From: MFD04580-c1 sp963702995
GTDB lineage: Bacteria; Planctomycetota; Phycisphaerae; Tepidisphaerales; Tepidisphaeraceae
Assembly: GCA_963702995.1 (NCBI GenBank)
Contig: OY969783.1
Location: 1,612,001 to 1,676,000, forward strand
Direction of reading: 5' to 3'
Length of the DNA: 64,000 bases
The notes beneath the pieces are model-generated. The model made no database searches. It saw only the letters and a program-made list of their open reading frames with translations, and had not been told where the DNA came from. The position numbers and the translations under genes were made by a program. Each line of letters opens with the position of its first letter. Position 1 is the first letter of the stretch. Shown in pieces: positions 52,603 to 60,936 of the stretch.

Positions 52603-53145
52603 TTATTTTCTTGAAGCTTCCCACCAAGCAAAATGCACGGCGCTTCGGCCGGGCCGGTAATTGGCGAACCGTTCGATCGCCTTCAGCACCCGTGATAGTT
52701 CCGCCGCGGTGGGGTTGACGACCTCCGACCACTGCTTCATCACGTCCGGCGTGCCCGTCACGGCTACGCCGAGTTCCTCCGCGATGCGCCGGGCCTTCTT
52801 GTCGTCGCTCAACACTGACCACCCGCGGCACTTCGCGATCGCAAGGCCCATCGACTCCCCGTCGTCGCCGATGCGTGCCGCAAGCTCGATGTAGAGTTCC
52901 GCTTCGGCGTCGCTCTCGCAGTCACAGCGGATCAACACGCCGCCGTCGATCGCCGGGGCAAGGTCGATCGGCAGTGCGATCAGCTTCTCGGCGTCGGCTG
53001 GATCTGGCTGGCGGTACTGCTGTGATTCCCGCTCGACGGCTGCCGGCAGGTACCACTCGTGACGCAGCGACGTCAGAATCGGCACGAACTGGCCACTTGC
53101 GTACAGGTTAAGGGTTCCGCAGGCATCAAGAATGACGGCCGGCAT
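52603..53145 (-). CDS. PIN-domain nuclease (VapC/DUF3368-like)
   Basis: A 180-residue PIN-like protein. Acidic residues expected for the metal site are visible: Asp7 in VILDACGTLNLYA, Glu in AAVERES, then IGDDGESMGLAIAKCRGW and VLSDDKKARRIAEELGV near residues 90-125. PIN nucleases usually cut RNA (tRNA, rRNA or mRNA) as toxins. It is the last gene of a four-gene minus-strand operon, 21 bases after the XRE/ImmA gene. XRE-ImmA proteins paired with PIN-like proteins are a known toxin-antitoxin arrangement, so that gene is the likely antitoxin. Confidence 0.78.
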   Translation of the reverse strand: MPAVILDACGTLNLYASGQFVPILTSLRHEWYLPAAVERESQQYRQPDPADAEKLIALPIDLAPAIDGGVLIRCDCESDAEAELYIELAARIGDDGESMGLAIAKCRGWSVLSDDKKARRIAEELGVAVTGTPDVMKQWSEVVNPTAAELSRVLKAIERFANYRPGRSAVHFAWWEASRK

Positions 53146-53166
53146 AGTTGGGCTCCGGTCCGTGTA

Positions 53167-54384
53167 TCAGGTGTGGTCTGCCAGTAACGACGCCTCAAAG
53201 TCGGCCTGCATTGGCTGCAATCTCCCCTCGGCATCCACTTCGACACTGAGCATCAAATCGTGGATAACCCGCCGGGCTTCCCAGATGTCGCAACGCAAGT
53301 AGCTCGCCAATTCTTTCTCGCTCAGCTCCCCGCGCTCGTAGGCATGCACGGCGAGGAACTTGTAGCGGTCAGGGTACGCCGGTTCCGGGCGGCTGTCCGT
53401 GGTAAGGCCGAGGTGCTTCTCCGCCTCGCGGACGGGCAAGCCCTTTTCCTTCTGAAGCTCCCACGTGCCCTGCTTGAGCAGGCCGAGGGACTCCAGCCGA
53501 AGCGCCATTGCCTCCAGCGAAACGGAAAACTGGTGCTTTAGCTTCACCAGGTCGCCGACTTGGAAGTTGCCGGTGGTGTTCACGATCTCGTTGAACCGAA
53601 ACCGCACGGACGACGCGGGCATCAGGAAGCTCATCGCGAACGATTCAGCGAATCTCTCGTTGGCCGGCTTCCTGCCGTAGATGGTCAGGTAGTCGATACC
53701 CGCGGTGTAGCGGTCCACGATGAGATGGGCGTACTCGTGGGCGATCGAGGCACGTTGCTTGTCGGCAGGGTGAACGCTGTTGATCAGCATGCACCCTCCG
53801 AGGCCGTCCACGAAGATGTACATGCCCGCGAACATCCTGGGCAGGCGGGTGAAAAAGATGCGGGCGCCAACATCCAGTTCCAGAAGGCTACGGATGTTCG
53901 GAATCGGCTGGTCGCCGAGTCCGAGCCGCTGCCGCTCACGGTTCGCAACGTCCTCGGCCAGCTCGCTGACGTTTACCCGTGGGTTCAGTTCCACCGGCTG
54001 CGGGTAGTTGAGCCGCATCGGGGCCTTCATCCGCTGTTCGAGGTCGAGGTAGTTCTCGACGAAGGCCTTGAACTCGCCGATCGCGATTTTGAGTTGCTCG
54101 ACATCAGCGGGCTTCACCTTCTCCATCGCGGCACGGAAATGCGGCTGAAAGTCGGTCAATGGCTCCAGGGTGCGGACGAAATGGTTGACCGGCTGCCCGT
54201 AGAGGGCAGCGAGCTTAATGATCTCGCCGGGTTTGGCTGCGCGCTCGCCTTTCTCCAGCGCGATGAACGTCGGGCGGCTCACGCCGATGTGTTCGGCGGC
54301 AACCTCCTGGGTGATCCCCCGTGCTTTCCTTGCGTCGGCCAACCGCTGGCCGATGGTCCGCGGTGAGGCGGTTTCGGTCGTCAT
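53167..54384 (-). CDS. XRE HTH plus ImmA/IrrE metallopeptidase fusion
   Basis: A 405-residue protein. Residues about 11-65 form an XRE helix-turn-helix (IGQRLADARKARGITQEVAA, GVSRPTFIALEKGER). The middle and C-terminal parts are ImmA/IrrE-like, with the zinc motif HEYAH near residue 214 and the downstream Glu-bearing ERFAESFAMSFLMP. Such proteins bind operators and are degraded or cleave a partner on stress. ATG 54384 overlaps the QueC-like stop (ATGA, four bases), so the two are translationally coupled. It may repress the operon through the AGTCCG inverted repeat at 56394-56413. Confidence 0.88.
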   Translation of the reverse strand: MTTETASPRTIGQRLADARKARGITQEVAAEHIGVSRPTFIALEKGERAAKPGEIIKLAALYGQPVNHFVRTLEPLTDFQPHFRAAMEKVKPADVEQLKIAIGEFKAFVENYLDLEQRMKAPMRLNYPQPVELNPRVNVSELAEDVANRERQRLGLGDQPIPNIRSLLELDVGARIFFTRLPRMFAGMYIFVDGLGGCMLINSVHPADKQRASIAHEYAHLIVDRYTAGIDYLTIYGRKPANERFAESFAMSFLMPASSVRFRFNEIVNTTGNFQVGDLVKLKHQFSVSLEAMALRLESLGLLKQGTWELQKEKGLPVREAEKHLGLTTDSRPEPAYPDRYKFLAVHAYERGELSEKELASYLRCDIWEARRVIHDLMLSVEVDAEGRLQPMQADFEASLLADHT

Positions 54385-55780
54385 GAGGTGGCTCCTTGTG
54401 CGCGGGCGAGAGTTCGGGCTAGGTCGATCCAAGGCAGGTGGCGCCTGCGGGCGTCAGCAATCAGCAAGAGCCACTCTTTCCGGTAACGGCGGTAAACCTC
54501 GATGTGCGGCGCGAGCTGCCCATCGGACGAGACCGCCTTCGTCGCCTTCAGGTATCGCTTGAAACACGCGGGCGCTTGGCCAGAGTCCAACTCCGGCATG
54601 TGGGCGATCTGCTGGTGAAACGCGCGGATGGTTTCCATTCTCTTGGCGAGGATGACCGTACCTGGCTGCGGGTCTGCGAACAGGTCCACTGCGTATGCGT
54701 CCTGCGCCTCCGAAATTCCCGCCGTGAGCAATGCCTGCCGACGGAACACACAGGCTGGGCAGTGCCCGCACTGCTGCCAGCCTCTCCGTAGGAGCGGGTG
54801 CATGATGCAAGAGTTCGATTTGCGGGCAAGCTCTTCGAGTTTCAGCTCGCACAGTCGGGCAGCCATTTCCCCCTTCGTCTTTCCGGCAAAGGGTAAAACG
54901 TACCGCACCTCCGCGTCATTAACGTGACTGACCAGCAGGGAAATCAGGCGAAGAAAATTAGGGTGAGTGCTTCGCGTCGTCCGGTAATCGGCCGGACCGT
55001 TGACCAGCGGGAAGTTGATGGAGCCGACGCCGGACTCGAAGACCTCAACCTGCGGCGCGTGACGGAATTCGCGACCAGCCCGGCAACGCTCATGAACAGG
55101 AACGGACGGCAACGGTGAGTGGTTTCCTTGAACTTCGCCTCGAAATTTCGCTTGATGCTCACGTTCCGAATGAACGCACCGGCCTGAAACGGCTTTAGGT
55201 CGCACCGCTTGGTCAGCCCACTTTCTACGAGCAAGCCGAAGTGGTCGCGAAGCAGTTGCGACTTCTGCATCTGGTGGCGAACAGTCACCGGGATCACCAA
55301 TCGTCCTGGCTGCTCGGCCAGACGCGCCGCCAGGCCCGACCCAGAATCAAGCCCACCGCTGTAGAGATGAACGAGGGCGTCGCAAGGAAGGCCATCGAAC
55401 AAGCTGCCGCTCTTATCGTGCCGCGTACTCTGCGAGGCCACGAAGCGAAAGTTCCAATCATCTCCGCCGCTTAAAAAGTTGACGCAATCCTTCAGCAAAA
55501 TCATCGTCTCGGGCTTCGACCAGAAAGCCGGATCGAGAACTTCCACTTCCAGCGTCGGGCTTCGCAGGCCATTCAGCGAAGCCATCCGCCGGGACCAGGC
55601 GTCGGCGACATGGACCGCCGTAGCGATTCGGATGAGGTTGACTTGACGCGCCGTCAGGCTTTCGCCGAAGCCCTTATCCCGCCCGGTGGGATAGATGCGG
55701 ATGTGCTCGCCCTGCTTCAGCGAGAGCGATTTACCATTGCTGGTAATGGTGAAACTGAAACCCATGTCTAATGCGTTCAT
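54381..55780 (-). CDS. QueC-like PP-loop protein with N-terminal extension (one frameshift)
   Basis: About 466 residues when joined across one base near 55060. A 130-residue N-terminal extension of unknown fold precedes the ATP-pyrophosphatase motif LVHLYSGGLDSGSGLAARL (SGGLDS at residues 141-146). The second half has VEVFESGVGSINFPLV and the zinc motif C-x12-C-x2-C-x2-C (NSCIMHPLLRRGWQQCGHCP, then ACVFRR), both typical of 7-cyano-7-deazaguanine synthase relatives. No other queuosine genes are nearby. QueC-like proteins with extensions occur in antiphage systems (QatC, type IV CBASS Cap9), so a defence or modification role is more likely than housekeeping queuosine synthesis. Confidence 0.8.
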
Positions 55781-55791
55781 GGCTGGTTACC

Positions 55792-56322
55792 TCACAGAAG
55801 GTTCTCACCCAGGCGAGTATCTAAATCTGGCGGCGGTTCCCTCCGCGTGCGCGACGGGAATCGGGACAGGTTGTTCCGAAGACCCATGCCGATGCGGTCC
55901 AACATGGACTGAATCTGATCCGTGAACTCCTGCGAGAGCGCCCCTTCGTAAACATCGAGCTGGAGCTGACCACGGGCGGAATCCCAAGCGGCTTCGAGAA
56001 ACGCGCGGACCAGGTCGTCCATGTCCGCATACTGAACCTCTGCCGCAACATCGCGAAGGAGCTGGGCATTGCGGTCGAAGTGCGATTGCTTGATCAGTTC
56101 GCGCAGCTTGGCCGGGTCATTGAGGACCGCGTCAAAAAGGTCGGCGGGATCAACCCCGTGATCCTTCCACTGACGCCAAACATTCTGGAACAAGGCGTAA
56201 AACTCGTTCTGGATTGCCGGGAACGCGTCGGTCGGATCGAGCCCGCCGTCAATGCGCTGACCGAGGGGTCGCCAGCGGCTGGCAGTCCTGGCGTCATGAA
56301 CAAGGGTTTCATTTTCTGGCAT
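55792..56322 (-). CDS. Unknown first gene of the QueC/ImmA/PIN operon
   Basis: A 176-residue, mostly helical and acidic protein (FPAIQNEFYALFQNVWRQWK, ELIKQSHFDRNAQLLRDVAA, LDVYEGALSQEFTDQIQSML). No known domain is recognised. ATG 56322 has GGAG eight bases upstream and lies 39 bases after a near-consensus promoter. It ends 11 bases before the QueC-like start. By position it resembles the partner gene (for example QatB) that precedes QueC-like genes in known systems, but I see no sequence similarity that would prove this. Confidence 0.65.
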   Translation of the reverse strand: MPENETLVHDARTASRWRPLGQRIDGGLDPTDAFPAIQNEFYALFQNVWRQWKDHGVDPADLFDAVLNDPAKLRELIKQSHFDRNAQLLRDVAAEVQYADMDDLVRAFLEAAWDSARGQLQLDVYEGALSQEFTDQIQSMLDRIGMGLRNNLSRFPSRTRREPPPDLDTRLGENLL

Positions 56323-56360
56323 TTACGGTTCTCCGGCCTGCGTACTGGTCGTCACCACCA

Positions 56361-56388
56361 AATATATGCTCCGCCTTTACTTTGTCAA
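56361..56388 (-). promoter_or_regulatory. Near-consensus promoter of the QueC/ImmA/PIN operon
   Basis: On the minus strand, TTGACA (plus 56383-56388) and TATATT (plus 56361-56366) are separated by 16 bases. A transcript would start about 30 bases before ATG 56322. The surrounding DNA is markedly A+T-richer than the rest of the window. Confidence 0.8.
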
Positions 56389-56393
56389 CCAGA

Positions 56394-56413
56394 AGTCCGT
56401 ATTTTGCCGGACT
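56394..56413. promoter_or_regulatory. Inverted repeat operator candidate
   Basis: AGTCCG (56394-56399) and CGGACT (56408-56413), separated by eight bases, lie immediately upstream of the -35 box. This would suit a dimeric XRE repressor such as the one encoded in the operon. Confidence 0.5.
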
Positions 56414-56468
56414 GGAGTAAAGCCAGCTTTAGAAAATGCCCTGTCTTTCGACCGTCGCCGTCGGAGTG

Positions 56469-56511
56469 TTCCATCGCGGGGGTGCATAAGTCGGGGGCCC
56501 CCGCGATGGAA
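56469..56511. repeat. 14-bp-arm hairpin at the island edge
   Basis: TTCCATCGCGGGGG (56469-56482) and CCCCCGCGATGGAA (56498-56511) form a perfect hairpin. No T-run follows on either side. It could end transcription coming from the short minus-strand remnant upstream or mark an insertion boundary. Confidence 0.5.
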
Positions 56512-56595
56512 CGCGACAGAGGCGGCGGGAGAGGCTTTCGACCGTGCAACACTTGAGTCTGAGGAGGCTCCGGAGCGGCGGGTGCCGCCTTCGCC

Positions 56596-56800
56596 CTAGT
56601 CGAACAGGGTCATCTGGCCGCCTGCGCCATTGCTGCCCCCGGCGCGCTTGCTGCGTTTAACCCGCTGCACGAAGCTCATCACGGGTGGCGCGGGCTTGGG
56701 CTCGGCCATAGGGATCACTTTATCTTCGACCGCTGGTGGCAGGTGCGACGGGCTCGGGTGCCTCAACGGCCTGCGGCTCTTCGGCCTCGACCACTGGCAT
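56596..56800 (-). pseudogene. Remnant or frameshifted short gene ending in QMTLFD
   Basis: From ATG 56800 a frame reads MPVVEAEEPQAVEAPEPVAP. After a frame change near 56722 another reads VEDKVIPMAEPKPAPPVMSF, then VQRVKRSKRAGGSNGAGGQM and TLFD before TAG 56596. The Pro/Glu linker followed by a basic, Gly-rich tail ending in a clamp-like QMTLF resembles the C-terminus of a DNA-replication or repair protein. The rest of such a protein is missing, so this is probably a truncated relic beside the island. Confidence 0.4.
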
Positions 56801-56967
56801 CTTCAAGTGTGCTTACCGACGCCCTCGACAAAAACAGCGTTCAGGCGTGCGTCGAAGGTCGATCAGGCGGTTTCACGCTCTCGTTCGCGGTGGTATCCTC
56901 GTGGCGAATTGAGCCCCTCTCGGAATTTCGGGCATACGCTTTAGAAAGCAGGGGAAGAGAGCATCAA

Positions 56968-57786
56968 ATGAAATACATCGACCCCCATATCCATTGCGTC
57001 AGCCGCACGACGGACGACTACCAGTACATGGCGCGGTGCGGCGTGGTGGCCGTTTCGGAGCCGGCGTTCTGGGCGGGGTATGACCGCTCCAGCGCGGCCA
57101 GCTTCGGCGACTACTTCCGTCACCTGCTCGAGATCGAGCCGAAGCGCGCCGCCAAGTACGGGATCGACCATTACGCCTGGCTCTGCATCAATGCGAAAGA
57201 GGCCGAGAATGTCGAGCTGTCGCGCGAGGTGATCAAGCTCATTCCGCCGCTGCTCGACCACCCGCGGGTTCTGGGGGTCGGCGAGATCGGGTTGAACAAG
57301 AACACGCGGAACGAGATCACGGTTTTTGAAGAGCAGGTGGACCTGGCCGCCCGGTACGATCAGATGATCCTGATCCACACCCCCCATCTGGAAGACAAGC
57401 ACAAGGGGACGTCGATCATCACCAGCATCCTGAAGAACGACCGGCGCATCCGCCCCGAACGCGTCCTGATCGACCACTGCGAGGAGCACACGCTCCGGAT
57501 GGCGCGCGAGAACGGATTCTGGGCGGGCCTGACGATCTACCCCGTCACCAAGGTGACGCCCCAGCGCGCGGTGGACATCATGGAGGTCTTTGGGACGCGG
57601 ATGCTCTGCGTGAACAGCGCCAGCGATTGGGGCGAGAGCGGCCCGACGAACCTCACCGACACCTGCCTGGAATACCGCCGCCGCGGGCATTCCGAGCGCG
57701 AAGCGGCCGAGGTCTTCTTCAACAACCCGTGCCGGTTCTTCGGGCAGTCGCCGAAGTGGAAGATCGCCCCGATCCCCGTCGATTGA
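56968..57786 (+). CDS. TatD-like metal-dependent hydrolase
   Basis: A 272-residue amidohydrolase-fold protein. The metal motif DPHIHC opens the protein (MKYIDPHIHCVSRTTDDYQY). Further expected ligands are in GVGEIGLNKNTRNEI, LIHTPHLEDKHKGTS and VLIDHCEEHT, and the final Asp is in VNSASDWGESGPTNL. TatD relatives act as DNases or other phosphoesterases or hydrolases. This subgroup lacks proven substrates. The start is ATG 56968 with AGGGGAAGAG upstream. It is encoded opposite to the QueC operon, so I do not include it in that system. Confidence 0.82.
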   Translation: MKYIDPHIHCVSRTTDDYQYMARCGVVAVSEPAFWAGYDRSSAASFGDYFRHLLEIEPKRAAKYGIDHYAWLCINAKEAENVELSREVIKLIPPLLDHPRVLGVGEIGLNKNTRNEITVFEEQVDLAARYDQMILIHTPHLEDKHKGTSIITSILKNDRRIRPERVLIDHCEEHTLRMARENGFWAGLTIYPVTKVTPQRAVDIMEVFGTRMLCVNSASDWGESGPTNLTDTCLEYRRRGHSEREAAEVFFNNPCRFFGQSPKWKIAPIPVD

Positions 57787-57875
57787 CGCTTCTCGTTTCC
57801 GGCTATATTGAGTGCGACGGCGCGGCGCCGCCACCGCATCGGAGGGGCCCTTCCCACACTCGGCCGGAGCTCAAT

Positions 57876-58486
57876 ATGGCGTCGCTTTCCCCCCATGGTC
57901 AGCAAATCGTCTAGAGCTCGCGCTCCGGTACGGGTTCTCCGAGGGGGCGGTGGTCACCGCGCTGGAGTCGCTGACGCGGAACGGCGGTTCGATGGCGCAG
58001 TTCAGTCACCCCGAGATGGGCGGCGGCTGTCAGTGGATGCGCGGGGGGATGACGATGGTCGGCGATATGTTCAATCACGGGCTCAAGGCGCGGGTCGATC
58101 ATCTGCTGACCGATTTGTCGAGTCAGATGACGCGCTCGAACCTGTTCGCCCCGCCGCCGGCGGCGTCTTCCTCGGCGGATGCCGGTTCGACCTACGCGGC
58201 GCCCGCGTTCAGCGGGGGCGGGCAAGGCATGTCGGGGAACTGGTGGCCGCCGGAGTTTGGGATGCCCAGTTCGACCGGCGGCCAGAACGACATCCGCTAC
58301 GCGGTCTTCCCCGCGACCCGGCGGCTGGTCATCGACCGGAACGGGCACATCACCGTCTACGACTCCCTCAACCACCAGATCAGCGGCGTGTCCCAGCAGC
58401 AAGGGTCAGGGTCGTCGTTGCTGTTCACCAGTCAATACGGCTATGTGCGGGTCGATGACCTCCCGACGATCCCAGCCCGGTGGTAA
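57876..58486 (+). CDS. SHOCT-domain-like protein (one frameshift)
   Basis: About 203 residues. ATG 57876 with CCGGAG upstream reads MASLSPHGQQIV and then hits TAG; one base is missing near 57910. The next frame continues LELALRYGFSEGAVVTALES, then GGSMAQFSHPEMGGGCQWMR and GGMTMVGDMFNHGLKARVDH, a block strongly conserved in proteins annotated SHOCT-domain in other phyla. The C-terminal half has RYAVFPATRRLVIDRNGHIT, which may be a small beta domain. The function is unknown. Confidence 0.75.
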
Positions 58487-58516
58487 ACGTCCCAAAACGG
58501 GGCTTCTCCCCTTTTC

Positions 58517-59008
58517 TTAGGCTTTGGTTTGGCCGTGGCAGCAGAGGTCGATGACGACGGCGCTGGCGAGGATCAGGACTTCATCCTCTCCTTTTGAGAC
58601 TTCAATCCCGTAACTGTCGGCCGCGGCGAAGCCGGCGCGGGAGACGGTGGCGACTGTTTGGCCGTCGCGGGTGAATCGGTATTCGTTGGCGTGGAAGTTC
58701 CCGGTGGCGAGCAGGTCGTCCGGGCCGGCCGGATCGACGGCAAAGGTCGCGTTGGGGGGCGGGGAGCTCTTCTGGAACTGGTCCGTCCGGACGACGGCGT
58801 GCAGCTCATCAGCGTAGTAAAGCTCGTACGCTGGCGCTTCGCTGACGATTTTCGGCTGGATCGATGCGAGCTCGCGGCGACTCAGGTCGCGGAAGGAGAG
58901 CCGTTCCCCCCTCCCCGGGCCCAGGAGGAAGGCCTCCTTCCCGCTTTCGGTCCGGACGGTAAACTCACGCCCGGACGTGAACCACTTCTCCTTCATCTTA
59001 TAACGCAT
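58517..59008 (-). CDS. LURP-one-related (LOR) family protein
   Basis: A 163-residue protein of the LOR/DUF567 tubby-like fold: MRYKMKEKWFTSGREFTVRT, LSFRDLSRRELASIQPKIVS, ATGNFHANEYRFTRDGQTVA, then the final EDEVLILASAVVIDLCCHG. ATG 59008 begins the conserved YKMKEKWF start, so the longer frame is dropped. Bacterial members are widespread and of unknown function, possibly binding membrane lipids. It is convergent with the SHOCT-like gene; a weak GGGG/CCCC hairpin with TTTTC lies between the two stops. Confidence 0.85.
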   Translation of the reverse strand: MRYKMKEKWFTSGREFTVRTESGKEAFLLGPGRGERLSFRDLSRRELASIQPKIVSEAPAYELYYADELHAVVRTDQFQKSSPPPNATFAVDPAGPDDLLATGNFHANEYRFTRDGQTVATVSRAGFAAADSYGIEVSKGEDEVLILASAVVIDLCCHGQTKA

Positions 59009-59301
59009 CGGCTGACTCCGTTTCACTCGGTCAAGCGACCCACCGCGGCGATCCCCAATTCAAAGACGATTCACTCGACGCATGCTGACATCCATTTTCC
59101 GCTGCGCCGATTAGAAGTCACTCCCCAATCTATATAGACGCGTTCTGCGCCATTTCGTTTGATTGATGCCCCCCGGCGTCGAAAGTTTCGCGGCCGCCGC
59201 GACCCGCCGCGCACGCGGGCGACACCGTTGCGACTTTTTGCCGCAGTGATCGGGCGTCCGATTGCGACTTGTCGGGCCGAAGCCGGTACGATGGCGGTCG
59301 C
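59009..59301. other. Divergent promoter region, nothing specific seen
   Basis: About 290 bases between the minus-strand LOR gene and the plus-strand symporter gene. No clear promoter, operator or RNA is recognised. A plus-strand frame through it is an upstream extension of the symporter reading frame and is not believed. Confidence 0.4.
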
Positions 59302-60927
59302 ATGGATGCATTCGGAACGCTCACGCCATTGGCGGTCTTCGGACCGCTGGATTGGTTGGTGGTCGCGGGCTACTTCGCCCTCATGCTCGCCATCGGGTGG
59401 TGGGTGTCGCGGCCGGGGCAGGATGCGAAGGCCTATTTTCTGGCGGGGCGATCGCTGCCCACTTGGGCGCTGGCCGTCTCGATCGTCGCGACGAGCCTGT
59501 CGGCCGCGACGTTCATCGGCGTGCCGGACGAGGCCTACCGCGGCGACATCGGCTACCTCATCGTCCTGATCGGGAGCTTCGAGGCGGTGATCATCGTCGG
59601 GCTTCTGTTTGTCCCGCGGCTCTATCGCGCCGGGACCGTGACGATTTACGGGTATCTTCGGCCTCGCTTCGGCGAGGCGGCCGTTATCGCCGTGAGCTGC
59701 ACGTTCCTCGTCGGCCGCATGCTGGCGTCCGGCACCCGCCTGTTCATGGCCGCCATCCCGCTTTGCCGCCTCCTCTTCCGGACGACCGATCCCTGGAATC
59801 ATCGCGGCCAGCTCGTCTTCGCGATCGCGCTGATCGGCGTGATGGGAACGGCCTATACGGTGAAGGGCGGCATCCGCGCGGTCGTCTGGACCGACGCCGT
59901 CCAGCTCTTGCTGGTCATCGGGGCGGCCGCCATCACGATCGGAATCCTGCTACACCGCATCCCGCAACCCCCCGGCACGATTTTCCGCGAGCTCTTCAAG
60001 GCCGGGAAGCTGAACACGCTCGACACCTCCTTCGACCTGTCCCGGCCCTACACGATTTGGGCGTCGATCTTCGGCGCTGTTTTCCTGATGGTCGCCAACT
60101 TCGGGGTCGATCAGGATTTCGCCCAGCGATTCATGATCGCCCGATCGCCGATGCGCGGGGCGATTTCGGTGATGACGTCGCAACTGATCGCGTCGGCCGT
60201 GGTCACGCTGTTCCTGACCGTCGGGCTGCTTCTGTACGTCTTCTATCGCCGCCCGGACCTGATGGGCGGCGCGATCCCGGCGCACATCCCCAAAGGGGGC
60301 CTTGACCCGGCCTACCCGCTCTTTCTGATGACCGAACTGCCGAGCGGCCTTGCCGGGCTGGCGGTGGTCGGGTTTTTTGCGGTCGCGCAGGGGTCGATGG
60401 ATTCGGCCATCAACGCGATGGCGTCGAGCGTCGTCACCGACCTGTACGACCCGTTCCTCGCCCGCCGCGGCCGCCCGATCGACTGGGCCGGCCGCTCCAC
60501 CCGCGCGCCCAAGTTGGCCGTCGCCTGCGTTGGCGGCCTTATGGTCCTCTTCGCGATCGGCTGCGCCGCGATGTATGACCCATCGTCCACGCTGTTGAGC
60601 TTCGCGCTGGGGGTCATGTCGTTCGCGTTCGCGGGGATGCTCGGCGTCTTCATCACCGCGCTGTTCACCCGCCGGGGGAACCCGCGGAGCGTGATCGCGT
60701 CGTTGATCGCGGGGGCGGCGGTGATCGCCCTACTGCAGGATCAGACGTTGGCGGCCTGGACGAACGCCCTGTTCCGCCACCCGGTGAAGCTGGCGTGGCC
60801 ATGGTGGATGCCGATCGGGACAGGGGTGAGTTTCCTCGTCTGTTTCGCCGGCCACCCCAGGCCGGCCCCGGCCCGGGGGTCTGACGTGTCGGTTGGAAAG
60901 GGCGGCGGCCGCGAAGTGAACGCTTGA
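59302..60927 (+). CDS. Sodium:solute symporter (SSS family)
   Basis: A 541-residue membrane transporter with about 13 hydrophobic helices. Family features are DWLVVAGYFALMLAIGWWVS, AYFLAGRSLPTWALAVSIVA, TSLSAATFIGVPDEAYRGDI and, in the core, GGIRAVVWTDAVQLLLVIGA and VDQDFAQRFMIARSPMRGAI. The substrate is probably a sugar or organic acid, as it precedes an AraC-type regulator, a fucosidase and a pectin-type lyase. The ATG at 59302 (MDAFGTLTPLAVFG) is preferred. Confidence 0.87.
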   Translation: MDAFGTLTPLAVFGPLDWLVVAGYFALMLAIGWWVSRPGQDAKAYFLAGRSLPTWALAVSIVATSLSAATFIGVPDEAYRGDIGYLIVLIGSFEAVIIVGLLFVPRLYRAGTVTIYGYLRPRFGEAAVIAVSCTFLVGRMLASGTRLFMAAIPLCRLLFRTTDPWNHRGQLVFAIALIGVMGTAYTVKGGIRAVVWTDAVQLLLVIGAAAITIGILLHRIPQPPGTIFRELFKAGKLNTLDTSFDLSRPYTIWASIFGAVFLMVANFGVDQDFAQRFMIARSPMRGAISVMTSQLIASAVVTLFLTVGLLLYVFYRRPDLMGGAIPAHIPKGGLDPAYPLFLMTELPSGLAGLAVVGFFAVAQGSMDSAINAMASSVVTDLYDPFLARRGRPIDWAGRSTRAPKLAVACVGGLMVLFAIGCAAMYDPSSTLLSFALGVMSFAFAGMLGVFITALFTRRGNPRSVIASLIAGAAVIALLQDQTLAAWTNALFRHPVKLAWPWWMPIGTGVSFLVCFAGHPRPAPARGSDVSVGKGGGREVNA

Positions 60928-60936
60928 TCCGCCGGC

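Noticed and set aside
54381..57786. A QatABCD defence system (QueC-like plus TatD-like genes)
   Set aside because: The TatD-like gene is on the opposite strand with its own ribosome site, no QatA-type ATPase is present, and the first operon gene shows no visible QatB similarity. The resemblance is kept only as an analogy.
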